In this document: in pieces, positions 1 to 8,586 of the stretch | How positions within the stretch are numbered: the stretch's first letter is position 1 | Layout: every line of letters starts with the position of its first letter | Assembly: GCF_900108585.1 (NCBI RefSeq) | Contig: NZ_UESZ01000001.1 | Span: 1,674,001 to 1,738,000 of the forward strand | Direction: 5' to 3' | Source: Branchiibius hedensis | Lineage (GTDB): Bacteria; Actinomycetota; Actinomycetes; Actinomycetales; Dermatophilaceae | DNA length: 64,000 nt | Position numbers and translations under genes: made by a program | Notes under the pieces: model-generated | What the model saw: the letters and a program-made list of their open reading frames with translations, nothing else | Told to the model about the DNA's origin: nothing | The model's database searches: none

Positions 1-94
1 CGTCACCGAAGCTCTTGGTGACCCCGTCCAGGCTGATCGCGTCCGGTGTCGGCGTAGCGCCGGACCGGTGCAGTGGAGTGACAGTGGAGTTCAT
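1..94 (-). CDS. ABC transporter ATP-binding protein, N-terminal fragment cut by the window edge
   Basis: The reverse strand reads from an ATG at 94 as MNSTVTPLHRSGATPTPDA, followed by ISLDGVTKSFGD, and runs off the window. The pattern of a hydrophobic strand, then V-T-K-S-F-G, is the standard opening of ABC ATPases just before Walker A; PotA in this window has the same [14 protein letters not shown]. Only about 31 residues are visible, so subfamily and substrate cannot be given. It is transcribed away from the small membrane protein gene at 192, so the roughly 97 bp between them should hold divergent promoters. Confidence 0.6.
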   Translation of the reverse strand, partial: MNSTVTPLHRSGATPTPDAISLDGVTKSFGD

Positions 95-191
95 AGCGAC
101 CAGCCTGTCGCCGTACGTCGATCCGGACCTGGCGCGGACGTCATCACCTGGGCATGACAAACCTCATACCCTCAGCCATTACGCTGCTGCG

Positions 192-509
192 GTGTCCTCA
201 CCGTCCCACGAACCCCAGCCCGAGGTCCGCGTATCGCCGCGGCGTGCCCGCCTGGAGCACCTCGCGGCGCCCGTCGTCGAACGCACCATGCAGACTCCGG
301 CCATCCCGCTCGTTGTCGTCGGTGCCCTGCTGGTCATCGGGGTGCTCACCCGACACGTCATCGGTGCGATCGCCTTCGGCATCATCGCCCTGCTGCTGGT
401 CTGCGTTCTGTACCTGGGCTGGCCGCGGCTGACGCCGTTGGAACGGCTGATGCGGTTCTCGGTGCTGCTACTGACCGTGGCGGTGGCCGTGGTGATGGCG
501 GCCGGCTAA
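192..509 (+). CDS. Small two-helix membrane protein, probably DUF6703 family
   Basis: About 105 residues. The N-terminus is hydrophilic and basic (SPRRARLEHLAAPVVER), followed by two or three hydrophobic segments (IPLVVVGALLVIGVL; AIAFGIIALLLVCVLYLGW; VLLLTVAVAVVMAAG). This PRR-R-LE..-AP pattern ahead of membrane helices resembles small actinobacterial proteins grouped as DUF6703; that link is from memory. I chose GTG at 192 because the frame upstream has no protein-like composition; the open frame itself extends to 15. The stop codon overlaps the convergent potC stop by 4 bp (506-509), so no terminator fits between them. Function unknown. Confidence 0.55.
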   Translation: MSSPSHEPQPEVRVSPRRARLEHLAAPVVERTMQTPAIPLVVVGALLVIGVLTRHVIGAIAFGIIALLLVCVLYLGWPRLTPLERLMRFSVLLLTVAVAVVMAAG

Positions 510-1435
510 CTCTTGCGCCTGCTGCTGATCGTCTGGCCGAGGATCACCAGGATCACGGCGATCAGGAACATCGAGAAACCGATCACATTGGCCTGCGCAG
601 GGATACCTCGTAGGTAGGACACGTAGACGAACTTCGGGAACGTCGTCTCGTCACCGGACACGAAGTTGGTGATGATGAAGTCGTCGAAGGACAGCGAGAA
701 GCTCAGCAGCGCCGCTCCCACGATTCCGGGCAGCACCAGCGGGAAGGTCACCCGCCAGAAGGATGCTGCCGGCCCGGCGTAGAGATCGGCTGCCGCCTCC
801 TCCAACCGTGGATCGAGGCTCTGCAGCCTGGCTTTGACCGTGACCACCACGAAGCTGATGCAGAACATGATGTGCGCGATGGTGATCGTCCAGAAGCCGA
901 GGTCCAGCCCGAACCGGCTGAAACCCTGCACGAAGATGGTCAACAGGCTTGCACCCAGGACGATTTCGGGCGTCGCCATCGGGATGAAGACCAGTGTGCT
1001 GGCCGCCGCGCGACCGCGCCACACGTGTCGCACCAGGGCGAAGGCCAGCATCGTGCCCAGCACCGTCGCCGCCAGCGTGGCAATGGCGCCGACCTTCAGA
1101 GATGTCACCAGCGCATCGCATACGCCGGGCGCACCACACGGGTTCTGCCAGTGCTTGAGCGTCGGACTGCCCTCCGACACCCAGGTGATGTTGGACTTGC
1201 GGTAGTTGTTGAACGAGAAGACGAACGTGTAGGCGACCGGCACGAAGAGATAGATCAGCACCAGGATCGCGGCGAGGATCGCGAAGTGGTCGGCAAACCA
1301 GTTCTTGATCCGCCGACCCCGCGAGACACCTGCCCGGGGCGCGGAGATAGCTGCGCTCGTCATCCTCATGGTCGCGCCTCTGCCTTCGCCTCCGGGCCTC
1401 GCTGCGCTCGTTTCCTCGGCTTGGTCGGCGCTCAA
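506..1435 (-). CDS. potC: Spermidine/putrescine-type ABC transporter permease PotC
   Basis: Inner-membrane subunit of a polyamine-type ABC importer. About six hydrophobic segments are visible, starting with ILAAILVLIYLFVPVAYTFVFSF. The cytoplasmic EAA loop that docks the ATPase reads EEAAADLYAGPAASFWRVTF-PLVLPGI. It is the last gene of potDABC. The proposed start is TTG at 1435, which overlaps the potB stop (TTGA) and has GGAGG about 7 nt upstream; an ATG at 1369 would remove 22 low-complexity residues and is the alternative. Substrate (spermidine, putrescine or another cation) cannot be read from the sequence. Confidence 0.85.
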   Translation of the reverse strand: MSADQAEETSAARPGGEGRGATMRMTSAAISAPRAGVSRGRRIKNWFADHFAILAAILVLIYLFVPVAYTFVFSFNNYRKSNITWVSEGSPTLKHWQNPCGAPGVCDALVTSLKVGAIATLAATVLGTMLAFALVRHVWRGRAAASTLVFIPMATPEIVLGASLLTIFVQGFSRFGLDLGFWTITIAHIMFCISFVVVTVKARLQSLDPRLEEAAADLYAGPAASFWRVTFPLVLPGIVGAALLSFSLSFDDFIITNFVSGDETTFPKFVYVSYLRGIPAQANVIGFSMFLIAVILVILGQTISSRRKS

Positions 1436-2343
1436 ACCAAGTCCTCCGTCCCGAACTTGCGCACATAGAAGAACACCAACAGCAGGATCAGCGCCATCAA
1501 CGTGAAGGAAAGTGCTGCGGCCGTGGGGAATCCGCCCGGCACCTTGAAGAACTGGGACTCGATCACGTTGCCGACCATCTTGGTGCTGCGGTCCGAGCCG
1601 AGCAGGTCAGCGTTGACGTAGTCACCAGCCGCCGGGATGAAGGTCAGCAGCGTCCCGGCCAGCACGCCCGGCATGCTCATCGGCAAGGTCACGGTGCGGA
1701 ACGTCGTGAAACCGTTGGCATACAGGTCTCCCCCGGCCTCGATGACCCGCGGATCGGCCCGCTCCAACGAGGCGTAGATGGGCAGCACCATGAACGGCAG
1801 GAAGTTGTAGGTCAGCCCCGCCACCACAGCGATCCACGTTTCGGTGATCCGGCCGTCCGGCAGCATCCAGGTCAGGTGCAGCGAGTGGAAGGTCGCCATC
1901 ACCGGACCCCCGTCGGCCAGGATCTGCCGCCAGGCGATCGTGCGCAGGATGAACGAGGTGAAGAACGGGGCGATGACGCAGATCAGCATCACGTTGCGCC
2001 AACGGCCCGCCTTGAACGCCATCGCATAGGCCAGTGGGTAGGCCAGCACGAAGGCGAAAAACGTTGCGAGACCGGCGAACAGCAGCGACCGGACAAAATG
2101 CGGCCAGTACTGCGTGAACGCCGTCAGGTAGTTCCCGAAGTTCAGATCCCGGTAGTAGTAGCCCGGGTTGCCCGGATACCCGCTCTGCAGCGAAACCGTG
2201 AAGAGTTGGATCAGCGGGACCACGAAGAAGACGATCAGCCAGATGGTCGCCGGGAGCAGCAACAGGTAGGCCGCCCAGGACCGCTTCCGCTTCGGCGGGT
2301 CGCCAGCGGGCGCAGTACTGCCGGTGTGCGCCAGCGCGGTCAC
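1432..2343 (-). CDS. potB: Spermidine/putrescine-type ABC transporter permease PotB
   Basis: 303 residues, with the first membrane helix at about residues 17-40 (YLLLLPATIWLIVFFVVPLIQLF) and a typical EAA loop (IEAGGDLYANGFTTFRTVTL-PMSMPGV). It pairs with PotC to form the membrane channel. The GTG start at 2343 is chosen because it overlaps the potA stop as GTGA (2340-2343), the coupling used throughout this operon. The open frame upstream of that GTG is arginine-rich shadow sequence of potA and is not included. Confidence 0.87.
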   Translation of the reverse strand: MTALAHTGSTAPAGDPPKRKRSWAAYLLLLPATIWLIVFFVVPLIQLFTVSLQSGYPGNPGYYYRDLNFGNYLTAFTQYWPHFVRSLLFAGLATFFAFVLAYPLAYAMAFKAGRWRNVMLICVIAPFFTSFILRTIAWRQILADGGPVMATFHSLHLTWMLPDGRITETWIAVVAGLTYNFLPFMVLPIYASLERADPRVIEAGGDLYANGFTTFRTVTLPMSMPGVLAGTLLTFIPAAGDYVNADLLGSDRSTKMVGNVIESQFFKVPGGFPTAAALSFTLMALILLLVFFYVRKFGTEDLV

Positions 2344-3509
2344 GACTCGTCCTCGACGACCGGGCCCTTCGTCGCAGCGATGGCGTCGTCGTCGACCGGC
2401 ACCCCGAAGGCGTGTGCGGACTGCCAACGCAGCCACACCTCGCTGCCGGGTCGTAGGCTCTCCGGTTCGACGTCGAGGTTCTGCGCGTAGACGCTCCAGG
2501 TGGAGCCGCTGGCGGTGGTCACCAGATACTGCGTGGCGACACCGATGAAGGACACGTCCACGACCGTGGCGCGCACGTCGTCACCGGCACCCTCGGGTTG
2601 CTTGCCGTGGATCGTGACCTTTTCCGGACGTACGCCGAGTGCGACCTTCCCGTCCTGAACAGAGCTGCGGGACTTGGGGATTCGGACCGTCGTTCCGGAA
2701 ATGTCGGCCACCAGGAAGTCGCCGTCGGTGCCGGTGATGTCACCGATCCCCATGTTGGTCTGACCCACGAAGTTGGCCACGAAGGCCGTTTTCGGCAGGT
2801 CGTAGAGCGCGACCGGATCGTCCATCTGCTCGATGCGCCCGGCGTTCATCACCGCGACGGTGTCGGCCATCGTCATGGCTTCTTCCTGGTCGTGGGTGAC
2901 ATGGATGAACGTCAGCCCGACCTCGGACTGGATGCGCTTGAGTTCCACCTGCATCTGCCGGCGAAGTTTCAGGTCGAGGGCGCCCAGGGGTTCGTCCAGC
3001 AGCAACACTTCCGGCTTGTTGACGATCGCGCGGGCCACCGCAACCCGCTGCTGCTGTCCACCGGAGAGCTGGGCCGGTTTACGACTGGCCAGATGCGTCA
3101 ACTGCACCAACTCCAGGGCCTGGTCGGCCTGGGCCATCGCGTCCTTCTCACCGTGGCGCTTCGGCCCGAACGCGACGTTCTCCCGGATCGTCAGGTGCGG
3201 GAAGAGCGCGTAGCTCTGGAACACAGTGTTCACCGGTCGCTGGTAGGGCCGCGAGCCGGTCAAATCGGTGTCACCGATGAGAATGCTTCCGCTCGTGGGC
3301 TGTTCGAGGCCGGCGACCATCCGAAGCGTCGTGGTCTTGCCGCAGCCGGACGGGCCGAGCAGCGCGAAGAACGAGCCTCGCGGCACCCGTAGGGTCAGAT
3401 CGTCGACGGCGGTGAAATCGCCGAACGATTTGGTGACCGCCTCCAACCTCAGGTCGCCCTGAGCGGCGCGCAGACCGGTCTCGCTCTTCTGGGCAGTGAA
3501 CAGGCTCAT
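2340..3509 (-). CDS. potA: Spermidine/putrescine-type ABC transporter ATP-binding protein PotA
   Basis: 389 residues. Walker A is GPSGCGKTT, the signature is LSGGQQQR, Walker B is [12 protein letters not shown] and the switch histidine lies in [11 protein letters not shown]-terminal TOBE-type region follows ([10 protein letters not shown] and beyond). The ATPase energises PotBC. The ATG at 3509 overlaps the last base of the potD stop (TGATG), which fixes the start and implies translational coupling. In E. coli potA is usually the first gene; here the binding protein gene is first. Confidence 0.93.
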   Translation of the reverse strand: MSLFTAQKSETGLRAAQGDLRLEAVTKSFGDFTAVDDLTLRVPRGSFFALLGPSGCGKTTTLRMVAGLEQPTSGSILIGDTDLTGSRPYQRPVNTVFQSYALFPHLTIRENVAFGPKRHGEKDAMAQADQALELVQLTHLASRKPAQLSGGQQQRVAVARAIVNKPEVLLLDEPLGALDLKLRRQMQVELKRIQSEVGLTFIHVTHDQEEAMTMADTVAVMNAGRIEQMDDPVALYDLPKTAFVANFVGQTNMGIGDITGTDGDFLVADISGTTVRIPKSRSSVQDGKVALGVRPEKVTIHGKQPEGAGDDVRATVVDVSFIGVATQYLVTTASGSTWSVYAQNLDVEPESLRPGSEVWLRWQSAHAFGVPVDDDAIAATKGPVVEDES

Positions 3510-4750
3510 CAGTTCCCCACGACCTTCGCCCACTGGGCGCTGTAGTCGGCGTCCTCGGTGGGCGACAGTGCCCGGAACCCCTTGATGTTGTTCTTCTTGA
3601 TCCAGTCGGCGGAGGGGAAGATCAGCGGGGACTCGGCCAGGTCCTTGTCGATCTTCTCCATCTCGGCCTGGGCACCCACGACCGGACAGACGTAGTTCAC
3701 GTAGGCAGCGACCTGAGCGGCGACGGCCGGGTCGTAGTAGTAGTTCATCAACGTCATCGCGTTGCGGCGGTGTGTGGAGGTGATCGGAATCATCATGTTG
3801 TCGCTCCACAGCGTGCCGCCGGACTCCGGGATCACGAAGTCCCAGTCGTCATCCTCGGTCTCCGAGCGCAGCACAAAAAGGTCACCGCTCCAAACGATTC
3901 CAGCGATCGCGTTGCCGGACTTCAGGTCCTCCAGGTAGGAGTTGCCCTTCACACGGCGGATGTTGCCGTCGGTGATCCGCTTGTTGATCTCGTCCAGCGC
4001 GGTCTCGAACTGTGCCTTGGTGAACGGCCCCGAGGGGTCGACTCCCTCGCGCAGCATCACCAACCCGAGCGTGTCGCGGAATTCGGAGAGGACGACCACC
4101 TTGCCCTTCAGGTCATCGGCCCACAGGTCGTCCAGACTCTTCAGCTCCCGGCCGACCTTCTTCTTGTGGTAGCCGATGCCCGCGAACCCGGACTGCCACG
4201 TCAACGAGTGGGTTCGGCCGGGGTCGAAGCTGACGTCCTTGAGCGTGTCCAGCAGGTTGCTGGCGTTCGGCATCCGGATCAGTTCCAGGGGCTGCACCAA
4301 CTGTTCGCGCACGACCCGGTTGGCCATCCAGTCGGTGAAGACGAAGATGTCGCGATCGATGTCCTGCGGCGGATCAGCCCGCAACTGCGGGGCGATCTTG
4401 TTGAAGTAGCTGTCGTTGTCCTCGATGTCCTCGGAGTACGTCGCGTTGATGCCGTACTTCTTCTTGAACGCCTCGAGCGTCGGGTAGGTCTTGGTCGCGT
4501 CGTCGTAGTCCAGGTAGGCGGTCCAGTTCGCCCAGCGGACGATCTTCTCCGTCGACGAAACGTCCGTCGGCAGCGCCTGGGTGGTCGCGGAACCACCAGA
4601 GGCTGGCGGGGTCGGCGGGGCACAGGCGGCAAGCCCGGCAACGAGAGCGGCCGCTCCGCCACCGAGCAAGGTACGGCGGCTGAGATTCCCGCGTGCTGCT
4701 TCCAGGACGGCGCGAACCTGGGGATCTGCCGGCGGACGGGAACGCGACAT
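3509..4750 (-). CDS. potD: Polyamine-type ABC transporter substrate-binding lipoprotein PotD, Tat-type signal
   Basis: 413 residues. The N-terminus carries a twin-arginine motif (SRRTLLGGG) running into a lipobox ending LAAC, so the protein is predicted to be exported folded and lipid-anchored. The mature part has the PotD/PotF look, with IVRWANWTAYLDYD near the start and GNAIAGIVWSGDLFVL in the middle. It is the first gene of the operon, so the promoter must lie in 4751-4888; I could not identify it. The ligand remains a family-level inference; many actinobacterial relatives are annotated as spermidine/putrescine binders. Confidence 0.87.
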   Translation of the reverse strand: MSRSRPPADPQVRAVLEAARGNLSRRTLLGGGAAALVAGLAACAPPTPPASGGSATTQALPTDVSSTEKIVRWANWTAYLDYDDATKTYPTLEAFKKKYGINATYSEDIEDNDSYFNKIAPQLRADPPQDIDRDIFVFTDWMANRVVREQLVQPLELIRMPNASNLLDTLKDVSFDPGRTHSLTWQSGFAGIGYHKKKVGRELKSLDDLWADDLKGKVVVLSEFRDTLGLVMLREGVDPSGPFTKAQFETALDEINKRITDGNIRRVKGNSYLEDLKSGNAIAGIVWSGDLFVLRSETEDDDWDFVIPESGGTLWSDNMMIPITSTHRRNAMTLMNYYYDPAVAAQVAAYVNYVCPVVGAQAEMEKIDKDLAESPLIFPSADWIKKNNIKGFRALSPTEDADYSAQWAKVVGN

Positions 4751-4888
4751 GGATGACCCTTCAATCAGACTGGTGGTGTGCGCCCAGCCTGACTGACGAC
4801 TCAGGGTTTTGTCAGAAAACGGGCCACCCGCAACAAATCCGTAACCAATTGATGGACTCGCCCTATGGAAACCGTTGCGTAGACGCCC

Positions 4889-5692
4889 TCAGACAGCGGA
4901 TTCCGCGTCAGCGGGTGCGGGGGTGGTCGCCCGATCAACCGCACCGCCGAACCGGCGGTCGCGCTCGGCGTACGTCTGGATCGCCTGCCACAGGTGGGTG
5001 CGGTCGAAGTCCGGCCACAACGTGTCGAGGAAGACCATCTCGGCGTACGCGGACTGCCAGACCAGGAAGTTGCTGGTGCGCTGCTCGCCGGAGGAGCGCA
5101 CGAACAGGTCGACGTCGGGCATATCCGGCCAGGTGAGGTTGCGCGCGATCGTCTTCTCGTCGATCCGGCTGGGCTTCAACTCCCCGCGCTGCACCTGCTC
5201 GGCGATCCGGCGCGCGGCCTGGGCGATCTCGGCCCGGCCGCCGTAGTTCACGCACATCTGCAGGGTCATCACCGTGTTGCCGGCGGTGAGCTCCTCGGCG
5301 CGCTGCAACTCCCGCTGCACCGAGCGCCACAGCCGCGGCCGTTCGCCGTTCCAGCGGCAGCGCACTCCCCAGGAGTGCAGCAGGTCCACGCGGCGGCGGA
5401 TCACATCTCGGTTGAAGCCCATCAGGAAGCGGACCTCGTCCGGCGAGCGCCGCCAGTTCTCCGTGGAGAACATGTACGCCGACAGATTCGGCACGCCGAT
5501 CTCGATGGCGCCGGCGATGACGTCGATCAGTTGCGCCTCGCCGGCCTCGTGGCCCTTGGTGCGCGGCAGACCCCGCTGGTTGGCCCAGCGGCCGTTGCCG
5601 TCCATGACCATCGCGACGTGCTGGGGGATCAACCGCGCCGGGATCTGCGGCGGCGTCGCGCCGCTGACGTGCGGGAAGGGTTTGTTCGTCAT
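4889..5692 (-). CDS. uppS: Isoprenyl (polyprenyl) diphosphate synthase, UppS family
   Basis: 267 residues. It condenses isopentenyl diphosphate in cis onto an allylic primer to make the lipid carrier for cell-wall synthesis. Diagnostic motifs are the catalytic [26 protein letters not shown], and the C-terminal [20 protein letters not shown]. Being encoded directly behind recO is the same arrangement as the decaprenyl diphosphate synthase locus of mycobacteria, which favours a long-chain product, but chain length cannot be read directly. The ATG at 5692 overlaps the recO stop (ATGA), which decides the start over an upstream in-frame codon at 5740. Confidence 0.93.
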   Translation of the reverse strand: MTNKPFPHVSGATPPQIPARLIPQHVAMVMDGNGRWANQRGLPRTKGHEAGEAQLIDVIAGAIEIGVPNLSAYMFSTENWRRSPDEVRFLMGFNRDVIRRRVDLLHSWGVRCRWNGERPRLWRSVQRELQRAEELTAGNTVMTLQMCVNYGGRAEIAQAARRIAEQVQRGELKPSRIDEKTIARNLTWPDMPDVDLFVRSSGEQRTSNFLVWQSAYAEMVFLDTLWPDFDRTHLWQAIQTYAERDRRFGGAVDRATTPAPADAESAV

Positions 5693-6420
5693 CCTGTTTC
5701 CACCAGGCGCAAGGATCGCACACCGCGTTCGAGATGCCATTGCACGTACGCCGCGACCAGACCCCGTGCCTCACGTCGCTCCGGCTCGTCGCTGGCGTCC
5801 GCTGCTTCCCAGTCACCGGTCTGCAACGCGGCCAACAACGCGAAGGTCTCGGTGCGGGGCGCCGCTGAACCGGGTGCGCGGCACTGCACACAGACCGCTC
5901 CCCCGCTGGCCAGGTTGAACGCCCGGTGCGGACCTTGCTGCCCGCAGCCGGCGCAGTCGGTGAAGCTGGCCGCCCAGCCACCGATCGCCAGGGCGCGCAA
6001 CAGATAGGAATCCAGCACCAGGCCGGCCGAGTGGTCGCCGCGCGCGAGGGCTGCGAGCGCCCCGGTCAGCAGGGTGAACTGGGGCCGGCTGGTCTCGCGC
6101 TCCTCGGTCAACCGGTCCGCGGTTTCGAGGACGGCACTGGCCGCCGTGTAGGCGCCGTAGTCGCGGGCGATGTGATCGCCGTACGCCGCGTGGATCGCGG
6201 TCTCTTTGACCGTGTCCAGGTTCGTCTTGCCGGTGTAGCACTGGACGTCGGCGAGCATCCCCGGCTCGAGGCGAGCACCGGCGCGGGAGCGGGTTTTGCG
6301 GGCACCGTGTTGCACCGCGCGGATCTTGCCGTGGTCGCGGGTCAGCATCGTGATGATGCGGTCGCTCTCGCGCAGTTTGTGGGTCCGCAGCACGATGGCG
6401 GCATCACGGTAAAGGGGCAT
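5689..6420 (-). CDS. recO: DNA repair protein RecO
   Basis: 243 residues. RecO anneals DNA and helps load RecA in the RecFOR pathway. The OB-fold N-terminus reads [19 protein letters not shown], followed by [18 protein letters not shown] zinc-binding cluster is visible as CAGCG and then CVQC about 20 residues later. The start ATG at 6420 gives the normal N-terminus; an upstream in-frame codon at 6462 would add 14 residues without family resemblance. It is followed with 4-bp overlap by uppS. Confidence 0.9.
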   Translation of the reverse strand: MPLYRDAAIVLRTHKLRESDRIITMLTRDHGKIRAVQHGARKTRSRAGARLEPGMLADVQCYTGKTNLDTVKETAIHAAYGDHIARDYGAYTAASAVLETADRLTEERETSRPQFTLLTGALAALARGDHSAGLVLDSYLLRALAIGGWAASFTDCAGCGQQGPHRAFNLASGGAVCVQCRAPGSAAPRTETFALLAALQTGDWEAADASDEPERREARGLVAAYVQWHLERGVRSLRLVETG

Positions 6421-6573
6421 GATCCATCTATTGTCGCGCGGCGCACCGACAACTTCGATCACCGACGTGCTGCGAGCGCGAAATCAGATTCACCTGCAAC
6501 TTCTGGCGATGTCGTCACCAATCGTGGTGTTCCAGCCCACCGACCCAGCAACTGATGGCGGTGTCGTCACGAA

Positions 6574-7281
6574 TCACCCTGCGGGCGGCACCTGGGTCAG
6601 CGTGAATTCGTTGCCGTCGAGGTCGCGCATCGTGCTGGCATCGATCTCGGTGGCGCCCAGCGCGCTCAGTGCTGTGCGCGCTTGGTCCAGGTCCGTCGTA
6701 CTCACATCGAATCGGATCCGATCACGCTCGTAGCGCGGCAACAGCGGCGGCCCGCTCCACGTGATCTTCGAACCTCCGGCCGGCGACTGGATGGCCGTCT
6801 CCTCGTCCTGGTCCCAGACCAGCGGCCATCCCAGCGCCTGACTCCAGAAGTAGCCGAGCGCCTGGGTGCCGTCGCAGTTGATCGCACCGATGGTGCCGGT
6901 GTCAGCCAGGAAGCGGTTGCCGGGCTCGATGATGCACAGTTCGTTGCCTTCGGGATCGGCCAGCACCTCGTGGCCGTCGGCTTCGGTCTGCCCGATGTCG
7001 ATCAACCGGCCGCCAGCGTCGAGCGCCCGCTGCACGGTCGCGGCCATCGCGACCGGGGAGTCGGTGGTGAGGTCGAAGTGGATCTTGTTCTGCCCAGGCT
7101 TGGGGGTGTCGACCGGCCGGATCGTGATGACGTACGCCGACCCGTCGGTCGGTGCCAGCGTGACCGTCCCGTCCGGCGCCGGGTGGGCGTTCCAGCCCAG
7201 CACCTCGCTCCAGAAGCGCGCTTGGGCGGCGACGTCGGTTGCGTCGATCGAAATCCCGCGGAAGGTCAAGTTCGCTGGCAT
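6574..7281 (-). CDS. VOC (glyoxalase/bleomycin-resistance) superfamily protein with two domains
   Basis: About 235 residues. Two vicinal-oxygen-chelate repeats are visible: the first opens LTFRGISIDATDVAAQARFW and closes EVLADPEGNELCIIEPG, the second opens at IGAINCDGTQALGYFWSQALGW and closes with MRDLDGNEFTLTQVP. Paired modules like these form one metal or ligand site in VOC proteins, but the substrate is unknown; many actinobacterial members of this size are only annotated as VOC proteins. The ATG at 7281 is chosen because the frame upstream is not protein-like. The gene stands alone between repeat-bearing intergenic regions. Confidence 0.75.
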   Translation of the reverse strand: MPANLTFRGISIDATDVAAQARFWSEVLGWNAHPAPDGTVTLAPTDGSAYVITIRPVDTPKPGQNKIHFDLTTDSPVAMAATVQRALDAGGRLIDIGQTEADGHEVLADPEGNELCIIEPGNRFLADTGTIGAINCDGTQALGYFWSQALGWPLVWDQDEETAIQSPAGGSKITWSGPPLLPRYERDRIRFDVSTTDLDQARTALSALGATEIDASTMRDLDGNEFTLTQVPPAG

Positions 7282-7322
7282 AGCTCCATCATCGGCCGAC
7301 GGGCAATCTACGGACCAGACCG

Positions 7323-7360
7323 CGACTCGTGGCTCTTTGGTCACCACCCGCTGTGCCACC
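7323..7360 (+). repeat. Intergenic short repeat, copy 1
   Basis: A 38-nt stretch that matches 8498-8535 at 32 of 38 positions. Conserved blocks are CGACT-GTGGC, CTTT-GTCA and CACCCGC-GTG-CACC. It lies between the VOC gene and hicA. A partial relative beginning CAGCCCACGACTCGTG follows at about 7369. Such non-coding dispersed repeats resemble REP or MITE remnants; function unknown. Confidence 0.5.
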
Positions 7361-7458
7361 GCCATCTCAGCCCACGACTCGTGACTTTGTTGACGTACAT
7401 CGCGAGGCCAACGCCGCCCTCCATCTCCTTCGCACACAGATCCCAAAGGCACTGACGT

Positions 7459-7671
7459 ATGAAGCGCATTGCCGTGCTCAAGAAAATTCGTAGCGCAGCA
7501 AAAGCTGCCGACGTGGAGTTCCAGCAGTTCGAGCTCACCGGCCACACGGCGGTCAGAGTGGGTCGCACAACGCGAACCATTGGCCGCCATCACGAGATCG
7601 ACGACCTGACCGCGAGGAAGTTCTTCGATCAGTTCGCTGAAGAACTCGGCGGGAAGGGATGGCGGCGATGA
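7459..7671 (+). CDS. hicA: HicA-like toxin of a type II toxin-antitoxin pair
   Basis: 70 residues. HicA toxins are small mRNA interferases with a dsRNA-binding-like fold and a catalytic histidine. Here the protein starts MKRIAVLKKIRSAAKAA, has the strand VRVGRTTRTIGRHHEIDDLTA, and ends EELGGKGWRR. The IGRHHEID segment matches the I-PRH-EI-E-TA region of actinobacterial HicA proteins. The usual GGSHT block is replaced by LTGHTAVRV, so one residue (His) is still in the expected place. The stop overlaps the start of the HicB-like gene by ATGA, the normal toxin-antitoxin coupling. Family call is from motif reading. Confidence 0.65.
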   Translation: MKRIAVLKKIRSAAKAADVEFQQFELTGHTAVRVGRTTRTIGRHHEIDDLTARKFFDQFAEELGGKGWRR

Positions 7672-8051
7672 AGGTCAGAGTCACAGCCGAACGCAGCCCG
7701 CGCGGATGGTGGATGCTCGAATCGGAGAACGGCGCAGTCGACCAGGTGCGACGGCTTGAGCATGCCGACGGTGCTATTCGCGAAGCTGTAGCTCACCTCG
7801 CCGGCATCCCCGATGCGGATATCGAGATTGAGGTCGTACCGGTGTTGCCGGAGGGGTTCGAGCAAGCGAAACGTCAGGCAGCCGACCTGCGCGCACAAGC
7901 CGAACTACTTCAAGCACAGGCAGCGGCCGCCAACCGGAAGGCAGCCAGCGCTCTTGCAGAGTCAGGTTTGACCGTCCGAGACATCGGTCGACTGATGGGG
8001 ATCTCGCCTCAGCGAGCGAGCCAGTTGGTGTCGTCACATCGGACTGACTAG
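7668..8051 (+). CDS. hicB: HicB-like antitoxin with C-terminal helix-turn-helix
   Basis: 127 residues. The N-terminal half is a HicB fold (VTAERSPRGWWMLESENG, then QVRRLEHADGAIREAVAHLAGI), the middle is an Ala/Gln-rich helix probably forming a coiled coil, and the C-terminus is a helix-turn-helix (SGLTVRDIGRLMGISPQRAS). It should neutralise the preceding HicA and bind its own promoter. I prefer the ATG at 7668 because it overlaps the hicA stop (ATGA); an in-frame ATG at 7659 is possible. The 3' end overlaps the convergent Nudix gene by 4 bp. Confidence 0.7.
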   Translation: MKVRVTAERSPRGWWMLESENGAVDQVRRLEHADGAIREAVAHLAGIPDADIEIEVVPVLPEGFEQAKRQAADLRAQAELLQAQAAAANRKAASALAESGLTVRDIGRLMGISPQRASQLVSSHRTD

Positions 8052-8467
8052 CGGCCGGCGGTCGGCCTTTTGGCGACCCCAAAGGCGTTGACGAGGTCGG
8101 CCAGGCTGGCGGGATCAGAAATCGTCAGTGACGGCAGTTCATCCGCAGTGAACCACCGCAGATCGTCGTGTTCCTCTGGCGCGACGTTCATCGGCTGGCC
8201 TTGCCAGGTCGTCACGATGAACGCGTGTTTCTCTAGGGCTGGGTCAGACACCGTCATCGGCACGGGACTGGCATCAAGAATCTCGATCGCGAGTTCTTCC
8301 CGGCATTCGCGGCGGATCGCTTCCTGAGGAGTCTCCCCCGGCTCGACGTGGCCGCCGGGGAGGTCCCAGCAGTCCGGATAGTTGGCCCGCTGCGGATGTC
8401 GATGAACCAGCAGCAGTCGGCCGTCGTGGACGAGCGCCGCCACGGCGATTGAGATCCGCTCTGTCAC
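8048..8467 (-). CDS. Nudix (MutT-like) hydrolase
   Basis: 139 residues. The Nudix box is readable as GGHVEPGE, then RRECREEL about 7 residues later, with Ala where the last conserved Gly is usual; this binds Mg2+ and hydrolyses a nucleoside diphosphate linked to another group. Substrate cannot be inferred. GTG at 8467 is taken as start because it gives the expected VTERISIAVAALV strand; a TTG at 8479 would add four residues. It is convergent with hicB, overlapping by 4 bp. Confidence 0.8.
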   Translation of the reverse strand: MTERISIAVAALVHDGRLLLVHRHPQRANYPDCWDLPGGHVEPGETPQEAIRRECREELAIEILDASPVPMTVSDPALEKHAFIVTTWQGQPMNVAPEEHDDLRWFTADELPSLTISDPASLADLVNAFGVAKRPTAGR

Positions 8468-8497
8468 GCCACGAGTCAACCAGAAGGGGCCAGCCCA

Positions 8498-8535
8498 CGA
8501 CTGGTGGCGCTTTCGTCAGCACCCGCGGTGGCACC
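8498..8535 (+). repeat. Intergenic short repeat, copy 2
   Basis: Second copy of the 38-nt element at 7323-7360, on the same strand, with six substitutions and no gap. It is preceded by CAGCCCA, also present before the partial relative at about 7369. It lies in the gap between the Nudix and YdcF genes, so the copies bracket the hicAB-nudix block. A more diverged relative with CTGATGGCGGTGTCGTCACG is visible near 6552. Confidence 0.5.
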
Positions 8536-8586
8536 TGCGGCGAGCCTGGCGCACCCGGCTATCGCACGTGGCGGCCAGCGTGAGGT

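Noticed and set aside
872-1468. Long open frame antisense to potC
   Set aside because: It is rich in Arg, His and Gln without any motif and lies fully across a good gene. In GC-rich DNA such antisense frames are expected. The same holds for similar frames opposite leuA, lepA and the acyl-CoA dehydrogenases.
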